Source of the DNA: Blautia sp.
Lineage (GTDB): Bacteria > Bacillota > Clostridia > Lachnospirales > Lachnospiraceae
Length of the DNA: 64,000 nucleotides
NCBI GenBank assembly: GCA_022777285.1
Contig: JALFGN010000065.1
Location: 88,423-152,422, forward strand
Reading direction: 5' to 3'
The notes below the pieces were generated by a model. The model saw only the letters and a list, made by a program, of their open reading frames with translations, had not been told where the DNA came from and ran no database searches. Positions 54,888 to 63,989 of the stretch are shown piece after piece. How positions within the stretch are numbered: position 1 is the stretch's first letter; each line of letters starts with the position of its first letter. The translations under genes and the position numbers were made by a program.

Positions 54888-56267
54888 TTACATTCCGAGA
54901 AGATTTTCGCCTATTTTATAAACATCTCCGGCACCCATGGTGATAATCAAATCTTCGGCTGTGCAATTTGTCAGCAGGAAATCTTCGATTTCATCAAAGG
55001 TAGGGAAATAATAGGCATCAGTTCCCAGTGCTGCGATTTTGTCCTTGAGAATCTCTGATGAGATGCCAAGGGTATCAGTTTCTCTGGCTGCATAAATATC
55101 TGCCAGAATTACTTTATCTGCCAGAGTCAGAGCCTGGGCAAAATCTTCCATGAGAGCCTTGGTTCTTGTATAAGTATGAGGCTGGAATACGCACCAGGTT
55201 GTCTTATGAGGATAATTTGCAGCAGTACGTAAAGTAGCTGCAATCTCTGTTGGATGATGTGCATAATCATCAATCACAGTAACGCCTCCGACTTTTCCCT
55301 TGTACTGGAAGCGACGGTCGGTACCTCCGAAATGAAGGAGTCCTTTTTGAATATGTTCCAGAGAAAGGCCAAGTTTCATACCAAGAGCAATTACAGCAAG
55401 AGCATTGGACACATTATGGATGCCCGGTACAGAAAGGGAGAAGTGACCAATGGTTTTTCCGTTTCTGACACAGTCAAAAGAACCGTGAGCAAATTCGTCA
55501 AATACAATGTTTTCTGCCTGATAGTCTCCTGCAGTTTTCAGCCCATAGGTAATGATTTCGCAGGGAAGATCCTTTGTGATTTCTTCATAATCCGGGATCT
55601 CACTGTTGATGATCAGTGTTCCGTCAGCAGGAAGCTTCTGGGCAAACAGGCGGAAAGAATGCCGGATATCATCCAGATCTTTGAAGAAATCAAGATGATC
55701 TGCATCAATATTCAGGATGATACTGATTTTGGGGAAAAAGCTCAGGAAACTATTCGTATATTCACAGGCTTCTGTAACAAAAGTTTCAGAAGCACCTACA
55801 CGGATATTTCCATGGATAGCAGGAAGGATTCCGCCTACAGAAATAGTAGGATCGGCATTGGCTTCCAGGAGAATATGAGAAACCATAGAAGTGGTAGTCG
55901 TTTTTCCATGGGTTCCTGACACAGCTACCGGAATATCATAGTTACGCATGATTTGTCCAAGAAGTTCTGCTCGTGTAAGCATAGGAATCTGTTTTTCTTT
56001 TGCACAGGCGAATTCCGGATTATCCGGATGAATGGCAGCTGTGTATACGACAAGCTGGACATCATCTGTAATATTGGAGGCTCTCTGACCGATGTATACA
56101 ACTGCGCCGAGACTTTCCAGATGGTTGGTTAAATCGGATTTTTTGGAATCGGAACCGGATATGCGAAAATTTTCTTTCAGGAGAATTTCTGCAAGACCGC
56201 TCATACTGATGCCGCCGATACCGATAAAATGAATATGCAGTGGTTTATTAAAATCTATTTCATACAT
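54888..56267 (-). CDS. murC: UDP-N-acetylmuramate--L-alanine ligase
   Basis: This 459-aa Mur ligase adds the first residue of the stem peptide. It has HIHFIGIGGISMSGLAEIL at the N-terminus, the P-loop SGTHGKTTTTSM and INIDADHLDFFKD, and ends with VIDDYAHHPTEI and GAGDVYKIGE. The ATG at 56267 is 9 codons after the track start and follows GGA/AAGG. It is separate from ddl-murF, 36 kb away. Confidence 0.95.
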   Translation of the reverse strand: MYEIDFNKPLHIHFIGIGGISMSGLAEILLKENFRISGSDSKKSDLTNHLESLGAVVYIGQRASNITDDVQLVVYTAAIHPDNPEFACAKEKQIPMLTRAELLGQIMRNYDIPVAVSGTHGKTTTTSMVSHILLEANADPTISVGGILPAIHGNIRVGASETFVTEACEYTNSFLSFFPKISIILNIDADHLDFFKDLDDIRHSFRLFAQKLPADGTLIINSEIPDYEEITKDLPCEIITYGLKTAGDYQAENIVFDEFAHGSFDCVRNGKTIGHFSLSVPGIHNVSNALAVIALGMKLGLSLEHIQKGLLHFGGTDRRFQYKGKVGGVTVIDDYAHHPTEIAATLRTAANYPHKTTWCVFQPHTYTRTKALMEDFAQALTLADKVILADIYAARETDTLGISSEILKDKIAALGTDAYYFPTFDEIEDFLLTNCTAEDLIITMGAGDVYKIGENLLGM

Positions 56268-56338
56268 AATACGCTGCTTCCTTTCTTCATGCATTTTTCG
56301 TAAGCAGACAGCAAAAAATGCTGTTTGTAACTGTAAAT

Positions 56339-56367
56339 ATTATACATAAAAAAGCGCGTAATGGAAA
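56339..56367 (-). promoter_or_regulatory. Promoter of murC
   Basis: On the minus strand TTTCCA (56367-56362) and a perfect TATAAT (56344-56339) have a 17-base spacer. An ACAGCA/TGCTGT hairpin lies in the leader (56308-56324). Confidence 0.5.
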
Positions 56368-56446
56368 GTCTTTCTTTTGATTTGGTAAGGCCTAGGTAAA
56401 ATGTCACAAAAACTCGTGTGAAGTCGAAAATAAATTGTTAAAAATG

Positions 56447-56475
56447 TTCACATTGATTTCTGATTGTGCTATAAT
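56447..56475 (+). promoter_or_regulatory. Promoter of glgC-glgD
   Basis: TTCACA (56447-56452) and TATAAT (56470-56475) have a 17-base spacer, with an extended TGC before the -10. Confidence 0.7.
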
Positions 56476-56510
56476 ATAAAAATCATAATATATATACAAG
56501 AGGTGATTGC

Positions 56511-57785
56511 ATGATTAAGAAAGAGATGATTGCCATGTTACTCGCAGGAGGACAGGGCAGCCGTTTAGGTGTATTGACTGCAAAGGTTGCAAAACCGGCA
56601 GTTTCTTTTGGTGGGAAATATAGAATCATTGATTTCCCGTTAAGCAACTGTATCAATTCAGGTGTAGATACAGTGGGTGTTTTAACACAGTATCAGCCTT
56701 TAAGACTGAATACACACATTGGCATTGGTATTCCCTGGGATTTGGATAAAAATGTGGGAGGTGTATCCATTCTTCCTCCTTATGAAAAGAAAACAGACAC
56801 AGAATGGTATACAGGAACAGCCAATGCAATCTACCAGAATATGGCATATATGGAAACATTTAATCCGGACTATGTACTGATCCTCGGAGGAGATCATATC
56901 TATAAGATGGATTATGAAGTCATGCTGGACTATCACAAAGCAAATAAGGCAGATGTAACACTTGCCTGCATGCCGGTACCATGGGAAGAAGCAAGCCGTT
57001 TCGGCCTTGCTATTACAGACGAATCCGGACGGATTACGGATTTTGAGGAGAAACCGGAACATCCGAAGAGTAATCTGGCATCTATGGGTATTTACATATT
57101 CAGCTGGCCGGTGCTGAAAGAAGCACTTCTTGCCCTGAAAGATCAGCCGGGCTGTGATTTTGGTAAACATATCCTTCCGTACTGCCGGGAAAAAGGACAG
57201 CGTCTGTTTGCGTACGAATACAACGGATACTGGAAAGATGTAGGAACATTAGGATCCTATTGGGAAGCCAATATGGAACTGATCGATATTATTCCGGAAT
57301 TTAACCTGTATGAAGAATTCTGGAAAATTTATACAAAGAGTGACATTATTCCTCCGCAGTATATTTCTGCAGATGCAATTGTAGACAGAAGTATTGTAGG
57401 AGAAGGTTGTGAGATTTACGGTGAACTTCATAATTCGATTATCGGAGCAGGTGTAGTCATTAAGAAAGGCACCGTTGTCAGAGATTCCATTATTATGAAA
57501 CAGACGGTAATCGGAGAAAATTCCGTAATCGACAAGGCGATTATAGCAGAAAATGTTACTGTAGGAAATAATGTAGTCATGGGCGTGGGAGAAGCAGTTC
57601 CAAATAAGGAAAAACCAAGTGTATATTCCTTTGGACTGGTTACGATCGGAGAAAATTCCGTGATTCCTGCGAATGTAAGAATTGGCGTAAATACAGCAAT
57701 CGTTGGTGCTACCTCAGCGGAAGATTATCCGGGCGGTGAACTGGCAAGCGGTGAAACATTGAATAAGGAAGGTGAGACAGCATGA
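56511..57785 (+). CDS. glgC: Glucose-1-phosphate adenylyltransferase, catalytic subunit
   Basis: It makes ADP-glucose for glycogen. The 424-aa protein has an N-terminal nucleotidyltransferase ([33 protein letters not shown]) and a C-terminal left-handed beta-helix. GAGGTG precedes the ATG. It overlaps glgD by 4 bases, the usual Firmicute pair. Confidence 0.95.
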   Translation: MIKKEMIAMLLAGGQGSRLGVLTAKVAKPAVSFGGKYRIIDFPLSNCINSGVDTVGVLTQYQPLRLNTHIGIGIPWDLDKNVGGVSILPPYEKKTDTEWYTGTANAIYQNMAYMETFNPDYVLILGGDHIYKMDYEVMLDYHKANKADVTLACMPVPWEEASRFGLAITDESGRITDFEEKPEHPKSNLASMGIYIFSWPVLKEALLALKDQPGCDFGKHILPYCREKGQRLFAYEYNGYWKDVGTLGSYWEANMELIDIIPEFNLYEEFWKIYTKSDIIPPQYISADAIVDRSIVGEGCEIYGELHNSIIGAGVVIKKGTVVRDSIIMKQTVIGENSVIDKAIIAENVTVGNNVVMGVGEAVPNKEKPSVYSFGLVTIGENSVIPANVRIGVNTAIVGATSAEDYPGGELASGETLNKEGETA

Positions 57786-58897
57786 GAGCAATAGGTATTA
57801 TTCTTGCCGGCGGCAATAACAACAAAATGAAAGAATTATCCCAAAAAAGAGCAATTGCAGCAATGCCCATTGCAGGCAGCTACCGGAGTATAGACTTTGC
57901 ACTTAGCAATATGTCAAATTCCCGTATTCAGAAAGTGGCAGTTCTTACACAGTATAATGCCCGTTCATTGAATGAGCATCTGAGCTCTTCCAAATGGTGG
58001 GATTTCGGAAGAAAACAGGGCGGACTTTATATCTTCCCGCCTACGATCACAGCAGACAACAATTCCTGGTACAGAGGTACGGCAGACGCAATGATTCAGA
58101 ATCTGAATTTCCTGAAAAACAGCCATGAACCTTATGTTGTGATCGCTTCCGGTGACTGTGTTTACAAAATAGATTTCAATAAAGTACTGGAATTCCACAT
58201 TGCAAAACGTGCAGATGTGACTGTAGTATGCACTGATATTTACGGAGATGATGCGACCAGATTTGGATGCCTGAAGATGAATGAAGACTGCAGAATTGAA
58301 GAATTTGAAGAGAAACCGATGGTAACTCAGAGCAATACGATTTCAGCAGGTATTTATGTAATCAGAAGAAGACAGTTGATTGAACTTCTTGAAAAATGCC
58401 AGGAAGAAGACAGATACGATTTTGTAAAAGATATTCTGATCCGTTATAAAAATCTGAAGAGAATCTACGGATACAAGATTAATACATACTGGAGTAATAT
58501 TTCTACAGTAGACTCTTATTACAGAACAAACATGGATTTCCTGAAACCGGAAGTAAGGGATTATTTCTTTAAGCAGTACCCTTCCATTCAGTCTAAGATT
58601 GATGACCTTCCGCCTGCAAAATACAATCCTGGATCAGCAGTGAAAAACAGCTTGATTTCCAGTGGATGTATTATCAACGGACAGGTGGAGAACTCTATCC
58701 TGTTTAAAAAGGTATTTGTAGGAAATAACTGTGTAATTAAAAATTCCATCATTTTGAATGATGTTTATCTGGGTGATAATACCCACATTGAAAACTGTAT
58801 CGTGGAAAGCCGCGATACCATTCGTGCAAATTCCTATTACTGCGGTGAAGAAGGAATTAAAATTGTTATTGAGAAAAATGAAAGATACGTTCTTTAA
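57782..58897 (+). CDS. glgD: Glucose-1-phosphate adenylyltransferase, regulatory subunit GlgD
   Basis: The 371-aa homologue of GlgC has a degenerate N-terminal loop ([13 protein letters not shown] instead of GGxGxRL), as GlgD proteins do. GlgD modifies the activity of GlgC in a mixed complex. It is translationally coupled to glgC. No other glycogen genes are in the window. Confidence 0.94.
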   Translation: MRAIGIILAGGNNNKMKELSQKRAIAAMPIAGSYRSIDFALSNMSNSRIQKVAVLTQYNARSLNEHLSSSKWWDFGRKQGGLYIFPPTITADNNSWYRGTADAMIQNLNFLKNSHEPYVVIASGDCVYKIDFNKVLEFHIAKRADVTVVCTDIYGDDATRFGCLKMNEDCRIEEFEEKPMVTQSNTISAGIYVIRRRQLIELLEKCQEEDRYDFVKDILIRYKNLKRIYGYKINTYWSNISTVDSYYRTNMDFLKPEVRDYFFKQYPSIQSKIDDLPPAKYNPGSAVKNSLISSGCIINGQVENSILFKKVFVGNNCVIKNSIILNDVYLGDNTHIENCIVESRDTIRANSYYCGEEGIKIVIEKNERYVL

Positions 58898-58989
58898 TTA
58901 GGACAGAACTATTACAAAAAGAAAAGTATGCAGGGTGCAAGTGTACATAAGCAGGACTTTTTGAGAAGGCCAGGAAAGGGGAAGGTTTT

Positions 58990-59271
58990 ATGAACATCAC
59001 AGATGTAAGAGTGAGGAGAGTTGCAAAAGAGGGCAAAATGAAAGCAGTGGTATCTATTACGATTGATGAGGAGTTCGTAGTACATGATATCAAAGTAATA
59101 GAGGGGGAAAAAGGGCTGTTTATCGCAATGCCCAGTCGTAAAGCGACCGATGGTGAATATAGAGACATCGCGCACCCGATTAACTCAGATACTCGCGAAA
59201 GAATTCAGGGAATCATTCTTCAGAAGTATGAACAGGTACTTGCGGAAGAACCAATGGAGGCAGAAGCCTGA
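58990..59271 (+). CDS. spoVG: SpoVG septation/RNA-binding protein
   Basis: The 93-aa protein begins with the conserved [11 protein letters not shown] and contains [24 protein letters not shown]. SpoVG influences septation and sporulation and binds nucleic acids. AAGGGG precedes the ATG. It has its own strong terminator. I found no clear sigma-H promoter in the 90-base leader. Confidence 0.95.
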   Translation: MNITDVRVRRVAKEGKMKAVVSITIDEEFVVHDIKVIEGEKGLFIAMPSRKATDGEYRDIAHPINSDTRERIQGIILQKYEQVLAEEPMEAEA

Positions 59272-59295
59272 ATATTCATAAAAGAAACGAAAATC

Positions 59296-59325
59296 GGCAG
59301 CAGGACAAATTCCTGCTGCTGTTTT
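59296..59325 (+). terminator. Terminator of spoVG
   Basis: GCAGCAGGA-caaat-TCCTGCTGC is followed by TGTTTT. The group II intron remnant begins 5 bases later. Confidence 0.85.
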
Positions 59326-59330
59326 ACATA

Positions 59331-59614
59331 GTGTGCCGAGCATGGCACGAATCTTACTGGTGAAAGTCCAGTCACGGGTATTTACCGCCAAGTGTAGTGA
59401 ATCACAAGTCGGTGCCAGTAAAGGTAAACGTAAACAGAAGTTGTAAATCAAGAGATTGTGGAACGAAAGATGGAACGCCTGTATTTCCGCTTGGCTTTTG
59501 TAATGGAAAAGATCCCGTGTTGGCTTATGGGGTACAGAAAGAGGATGCTATACGAAAGATAAAGATGCCGAAGAAAAAGTCTGCCAGACTGTTTCGAGTG
59601 CAGCTGGGAAAAGA
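59331..59614 (+). mobile_element. 5' fragment of a group II intron
   Basis: The stretch begins GTGTGCCGAGCATGGCAC, the folded start of group II domain I. It continues with a GGTGAAAGTCC block and a CGGGTAT motif, as in bacterial group II introns. About 280 bases remain, without a reverse transcriptase gene and without domains V/VI. It stands directly after the spoVG terminator, the insertion place typical of class C introns. The 73-aa ORF of the track inside it is not considered a gene. The right border is unclear. Confidence 0.7.
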
Positions 59615-59635
59615 ATGAAAAAGGGGAATTCAGAT

Positions 59636-60943
59636 ATGAATAAAAATAATTTTGCAAAAAATCCTCCTATGGGATGGAACAGTTGGGACTGTTACGGAGC
59701 GGCAGTTACAGAAAAAGAGCTGATGCAGAATATTGATTATATGGCTCAGCATCTGAAAGAACATGGATGGGAATATATTGTATGCGATATCCAATGGTAT
59801 GAACCTACTGCAGATTCCAGTCATTATCATAAATTTGCAGATTTATGTATGGATGAATATGGAAGAGTCATTCCGGCGTCAAATCGTTTTCCTTCTGCAG
59901 CAGATGGAAAAGGATTTAAACCGATTGCAGATTATGTACATAGTAAGGGACTGAAATTCGGTATTCACATTATGAGGGGAATTCCGCGTCAGGCAGTTGC
60001 TGCGAATACGAAAGTAAAAGGTACGAACTATACAGCAAGAGATGTGGCACATCCATTTTCTATCTGCTGCTGGAATACCGATATGTATGGTCTGGATGCT
60101 ACAAAACCGGGAGCGCAGGAGTACTATGATTCGATTATTGAGCTTTATGCATCCTGGGGTGTGGATTTTCTTAAAGTGGACGATATCTGTGTGAAATACG
60201 GACGCCCTGGAGATGAGAGTACATTGGCATATGGAGGCGATGAAATTGAGCTTCTTCGCAGAGCAATCGATAAATGTGGACGTCCTATCGTACTCAGTCT
60301 CTCTCCGGGACCTGCTATGGTGGAGCAGGCAGAACATCTTCGGAAAAATGCTAACATGTGGAGAATTACCAACGATTTCTGGGACAGCTGGGATGCTATT
60401 ATGGAAATGTTTATGCGATGCAAGAACTGGAGCCCTTATGTATCGGAAGGCTGTTTCCCTGATTGTGATATGCTTCCTCTTGGGCATATTTCCATTATTG
60501 GATGTGAGCATGGGGTAACGGAACGTCAGACAAGACTTTCCAGAGAAGAACAGAGAACGATGATGACCTTATGGTGTATTTTCCGTTCTCCGCTTATGCT
60601 TGGATGCGAGATGACGGATATGGATGAATGGACAAGAAGTCTGCTTACAAACGATGAAGTGCTTGCTCTTCTTCGTGACAGCAGGAATGCACATCAGGTC
60701 CTTCGTCTGGGTAATCTGATTGTATGGCAGGCTCATGATGAAGCGCAGAATCAGTATGTGGCGTTATTCAACGTGACAGACTGGCAGGATGATTTTGCTG
60801 TGGATTTTGCAGCATTGGAACTGGAAGGCACATACAAACTTCGGAATCTCTGGGAAAACAAAGATCTGGGGGAGGTATCTGACAAATTTGTAGTATCCAT
60901 AAAATCCCATGACGCAAAACTGTATAAACTTACAAAAGCGTAA
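59636..60943 (+). CDS. Glycoside hydrolase family 27 (alpha-galactosidase-like)
   Basis: The 435-aa protein is a GH27 TIM barrel with a C-terminal sheet domain (PPMGWNSWDCYG at the N-terminus). The nucleophile Asp is in FLKVDDIC and the acid/base Asp in WRITNDFWDSWD. There is no signal peptide, so it acts inside the cell. Specificity may be alpha-galactosidase or beta-L-arabinopyranosidase; the family contains both. AAGGGG precedes the ATG (7 codons after the track start), apparently supplied by the end of the intron fragment. Confidence 0.88.
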   Translation: MNKNNFAKNPPMGWNSWDCYGAAVTEKELMQNIDYMAQHLKEHGWEYIVCDIQWYEPTADSSHYHKFADLCMDEYGRVIPASNRFPSAADGKGFKPIADYVHSKGLKFGIHIMRGIPRQAVAANTKVKGTNYTARDVAHPFSICCWNTDMYGLDATKPGAQEYYDSIIELYASWGVDFLKVDDICVKYGRPGDESTLAYGGDEIELLRRAIDKCGRPIVLSLSPGPAMVEQAEHLRKNANMWRITNDFWDSWDAIMEMFMRCKNWSPYVSEGCFPDCDMLPLGHISIIGCEHGVTERQTRLSREEQRTMMTLWCIFRSPLMLGCEMTDMDEWTRSLLTNDEVLALLRDSRNAHQVLRLGNLIVWQAHDEAQNQYVALFNVTDWQDDFAVDFAALELEGTYKLRNLWENKDLGEVSDKFVVSIKSHDAKLYKLTKA

Positions 60944-60957
60944 AGCAAAATAAAAAG

Positions 60958-61003
60958 ATGCCTGTACTTCTGGTTAAAAAAATCAGAAATACAGGCATTT
61001 TAA
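60958..61003. terminator. Bidirectional terminator between GH27 gene and rsmF
   Basis: ATGCCTGTActTCTG ... CAGAaaTACAGGCAT with T/A tracts. Confidence 0.8.
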
Positions 61004-61012
61004 TTTTGTGAA

Positions 61013-62395
61013 TTAGTGATTGATTCTCCATCCTGCCGGATATTTGTTTTTTAAAGTTTCGTTTACCAGCTTTCCGAATCCAATGGGATGTCCATCTACA
61101 CATACCAGCTGCCAGCCTTTTGCTGAAGTAGATTCTCCTTCTGCCACAAGAAGTGTTTCTCCTTTCAGATACCGTGAGATCCTTTCATCCTGTGAGTTGA
61201 GATTCAGAATGGAAGGGAAATCTTCTGCTGTAAGGGCAAGCGCCAGAGGTTGGGAAGGTTCAAAACGATTCTTTTTCAGTTCTCCCAGGAACAAACCATT
61301 TCGGAGAAAATGAATGCCTTTATAGTGATTGTCTGCAGGAGGAAGATAGTAAACATTCTGATTTCGCACTTCGATTCTTTCTTTTTCAAAAGGAATCGTT
61401 CCGTTGCTCCAGAATTCGTTAAGCAGTTTCCAGGATTCTTTGTCACAGGTACTTTTTATGTGGTGAGAAGATGGATAAAGCGTGCCTTTCTTTTGCAGCA
61501 AGGCAAGAAAATGTCCTTCTCCTTCTACTTTGTGAGGGAAGATGCGGACACATTTTTCCAGTTCCGGATTTCCGTTGCCAAGTTTTGGGTTTCCCTGAGA
61601 AAATCCATATTGCTTCGGAATAGGGAGAAGTTCCATTTCCGGAAAATTTTCCAGAATAAAGGAGATGGTTCCTTCATTTTCAACAGGCGCAAAGGTACAT
61701 GTGGAATACAGCATGATACCGCCGGGTTTCAGCATATGGATGGCATTGGATACAATGTCCCGCTGTAAATTAGCAAAGAAATCAGGTCTTGTTTCGTCCC
61801 ATGTTTTCGCTACAGCAATGTCTTTTCGAAACATCCCTTCTCCGGAACAGGGGGCATCTACCAGAATTTTATCAAAAAATTCCGGCATGAGCTTGGCGAG
61901 ATTTCCCGGGATTTCATTCGTGACAAAAGAGTTTCGGATTCCGCACAATTCAATATTTCGAAGAAGCGCTTTGGCTCTGGAATTGCTGATATCATTGGCA
62001 ACCAGCATTCCTTTGCCGGAAAGTCTGGCACCCAGTTCGGTTGCTTTTCCTCCCGGGGCAGCACACAGATCGAGAACGAAGTCTCCCGGTTCTACCGGGA
62101 GAATGGCAGCAGGGGCCATGGCACTTGGTTCCTGCAGATAATAGAGTCCGGCAGTATAATAAGGATGTCTGGCCGGGCGGTCTTCTTCCTGATAATAGAA
62201 TCCATTTTTTGTCCAGGGAACGGGTGTCAGGTGAAAGGGCGATTTTTTCAGGAATTCTTCTGTGCTGATTTTTAAATTATTTACCCGAAGACCAAAATGG
62301 CGGGGGTGTTCGTAGCTTTTTAAGAAATCATCGTACTCATCTCCAAGCATGTCTTTCATACGGGAGAGAAAGGCTTTTGGCAGTTGTTCAATCAT
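61013..62395 (-). CDS. rsmF: RsmF/NOL1-type 16S rRNA m5C methyltransferase
   Basis: The 460-aa protein has motif I DLCAAPGGKATELGA, the motif IV Cys in VDAPCSGEGMFRKD and the catalytic Cys in YSTCTFAPVENE. A C-terminal RsmF-type domain of ~170 residues ends in KLVNETLKNKYPAGWR. It methylates cytosine in 16S rRNA (target position not certain). The ATG at 62395 is 15 codons after the track start and has a GGAAG box. Confidence 0.9.
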   Translation of the reverse strand: MIEQLPKAFLSRMKDMLGDEYDDFLKSYEHPRHFGLRVNNLKISTEEFLKKSPFHLTPVPWTKNGFYYQEEDRPARHPYYTAGLYYLQEPSAMAPAAILPVEPGDFVLDLCAAPGGKATELGARLSGKGMLVANDISNSRAKALLRNIELCGIRNSFVTNEIPGNLAKLMPEFFDKILVDAPCSGEGMFRKDIAVAKTWDETRPDFFANLQRDIVSNAIHMLKPGGIMLYSTCTFAPVENEGTISFILENFPEMELLPIPKQYGFSQGNPKLGNGNPELEKCVRIFPHKVEGEGHFLALLQKKGTLYPSSHHIKSTCDKESWKLLNEFWSNGTIPFEKERIEVRNQNVYYLPPADNHYKGIHFLRNGLFLGELKKNRFEPSQPLALALTAEDFPSILNLNSQDERISRYLKGETLLVAEGESTSAKGWQLVCVDGHPIGFGKLVNETLKNKYPAGWRINH

Positions 62396-62428
62396 AGGGA
62401 TACTTCCTTTTTTATATGTTCTCATGAT

Positions 62429-62480
62429 ACTATAGCACAATTCGAAGCGGATTGCGAATTTTTTCGGGACGTGATATGCT
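62429..62480. promoter_or_regulatory. Overlapping divergent promoters of rsmF and the AEC transporter
   Basis: Plus strand: TTGCGA (62452-62457), 17 bases, TATGCT (62475-62480). Minus strand: TTCGCA (62458-62453), 18 bases, TATAGT (62434-62429). The -35 boxes share the same TTGCGAA bases, so the two promoters may compete. Confidence 0.55.
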
Positions 62481-62512
62481 AAAAAGAAAAAATAGAGAAA
62501 AAAGAGAAGAAA

Positions 62513-63460
62513 ATGGAAAATATTATTTTATCTTTTAATGTCATTGCACCATTGTTTTTTCTGATGGTCATCGGTTACGTGCTGGTAAATTATACGGGGC
62601 TTGCTGATAAAGAATTGTGTCAGAAAGCAAATGCACTTGTATTTAAAATCTTTTTACCCTGTATGCTTTTTAAAAATATTTACCAGAGCAATATCCGGGA
62701 ACAGATGCAGGGAGAACTTTGTATGTTTGCTGCGGGCAGCCTTCTTCTGCTGGTTTTGATTCTTTGCCTGACAGTTCCGAAAATCGTGAAACAGGAAAAT
62801 CAGCAAGGAGTTGTTATTCAGGCGATTTTTCGAAGCAATTATGTGATCTTTGGAGTGGCTGTCGTAGAAAATATGTATGGGGCAGGGAATACAGTGACCG
62901 CATCGATTCTCAGCGCAATTCTGGTACCCATGTATAATTTTCTTGCTGTGATTGTTCTGTCTATCTATGGAGAAAAGAAAGAACGGGACTGGAAGAAGGT
63001 TATTACGGGGATTTTGAAAAATCCGCTGATTTTTGCTTCTGTATTGGGAATTTTTGCCTCTCTGGCACGCATTCAGCTGCCTGTGGCAGTGGAAACGACA
63101 CTGGGAGATCTGGCAAAACTGGCAACACCCATTGCATTTCTTATTTTGGGTGGTGATTTTGATTTTTCTAAAGTAAGAGGAAATCTGAAAACGGCCGGAT
63201 GGGTCATTGCAGTAAAAATGATTGCACTGCCTGTTATCATGATTCCCATTGTGGTTAGTATGGGGTACAGAGATTCGGATCTTCTGGCGGCGTTGCTGGC
63301 TTATCAGACACCGATTGCCGTATCCAGCTATATTATGGCTCAGCAGGCGGGTGCAGACGATCAGCTGGCAGGCCAGTTGGTGGTATTCAGTTCCGCAGTG
63401 TCTATTGCAACTTTGTTTGTGACGATTTTTATTTTAAAACAGATGGGATATTTAAGATAA
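62513..63460 (+). CDS. AEC family transporter (auxin efflux carrier-like)
   Basis: The 315-aa protein has about ten membrane helices in the two-half AEC arrangement; the GDFDFSKV linker and AYQTPIAVSSYIMAQQ in the last part are family-like. Substrates of bacterial members are organic acids such as malate, and here the substrate is unknown. It is a monocistronic gene with a hairpin after the stop. Confidence 0.87.
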   Translation: MENIILSFNVIAPLFFLMVIGYVLVNYTGLADKELCQKANALVFKIFLPCMLFKNIYQSNIREQMQGELCMFAAGSLLLLVLILCLTVPKIVKQENQQGVVIQAIFRSNYVIFGVAVVENMYGAGNTVTASILSAILVPMYNFLAVIVLSIYGEKKERDWKKVITGILKNPLIFASVLGIFASLARIQLPVAVETTLGDLAKLATPIAFLILGGDFDFSKVRGNLKTAGWVIAVKMIALPVIMIPIVVSMGYRDSDLLAALLAYQTPIAVSSYIMAQQAGADDQLAGQLVVFSSAVSIATLFVTIFILKQMGYLR

Positions 63461-63474
63461 AGGATTGGATAAGT

Positions 63475-63499
63475 ATCAGGCACCACAATGGTGCCTGAT
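63475..63499. terminator. Hairpin after the AEC gene
   Basis: ATCAGGCACC-acaat-GGTGCCTGAT, a perfect 10-bp stem, is followed by TTGTAAAAA. The T tract is weak. Confidence 0.65.
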
Positions 63500-63509
63500 T
63501 TGTAAAAAA

Positions 63510-63545
63510 CAAAAAAACGGAACCCTTATAAAGTAAGGATCCCGG
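63510..63545 (-). terminator. Terminator behind the tRNA fragment (minus strand)
   Basis: GGATCCTT ... AAGGgTTCC on the minus strand is followed by GTTTTTTTG. It fits the original tRNA-Pro terminator. Confidence 0.55.
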
Positions 63546-63561
63546 TGCCCCTGCCAAGGAG

Positions 63562-63603
63562 TCGAAGCGACGTGATTCGAACACGCGACCTCTGCGTCCC
63601 GAA
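63562..63603 (-). tRNA. 3' fragment of tRNA-Pro(CGG); probable attachment-site core
   Basis: Read on the minus strand: anticodon loop TTCGGGA (anticodon CGG), stem half CGCAG, variable loop AGGTC, T arm GCGTG-TTCGAAT-CACGT, acceptor half CGCTTCG and discriminator A. The 5' half (acceptor, D arm, 5' anticodon stem) is missing: the bases before TTCGGGA do not pair with CGCAG. The break in the anticodon loop and the C1-G72 type acceptor fit a tRNA-Pro 3' end duplicated by site-specific integration. Confidence 0.7.
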
Positions 63604-63730
63604 TTATCATGCATAGAGGATAGTAGTTATCAGGGAAAGGTGCGTAAATGTAAGAAAGTGGCTAAATTATAGGGGGTTATAGGGTAAAAAAATGAGAGGC
63701 TGAATTTACCGAATATTTATTAAGGCAGAC

Positions 63731-63754
63731 TTTTGTGTAACATTTGGTGTAACA
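63731..63754. repeat. Tandem 12-bp repeat TTTkGTGTAACA
   Basis: TTTTGTGTAACA (63731-63742) is directly followed by TTTGGTGTAACA (63743-63754). Near a tRNA fragment, such repeats may be integrase arm sites (inference). Confidence 0.55.
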
Positions 63755-63925
63755 AGCTTCCAGAAGAAAGTAATTGTTTTGCTTTATTACGTATCTTTTT
63801 TCTCTTAAGCAATGCGAAAAATTGAAGCTGTCAAATATTTTTATGATATGTCGAAAATATGTATATATGCGTAGTAAAAAGTCGTAAAATAACGAAAATT
63901 AACTTAATATATCATAAAATTGCGC

Positions 63926-63954
63926 TTGATTTCAGATTATTTTATCCGTATAAT
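63926..63954 (+). promoter_or_regulatory. Promoter of the first gene beyond the tRNA fragment
   Basis: TTGATT (63926-63931) and TATAAT (63949-63954) have a 17-base spacer. Confidence 0.65.
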
Positions 63955-63989
63955 TATTATATAGATAAATCGAAGGGAGAAGGTTTCTA

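Larger units (their letters stand above)
63604..63989. other. Gene-free AT-rich stretch at the presumed element end
   Basis: These ~385 bases hold no supported gene. Apart from the 12-bp tandem repeat and the promoter, they contain several GTCG/ACGaaaa-like short words at 63850-63900 that could be regulator sites; no clear operator was identified. Confidence 0.5.

Noticed and set aside
59397-59618. 73-aa ORF inside the intron remnant
   Set aside because: The sequence follows the group II intron RNA pattern; there is no ribosome binding site and no protein motif.
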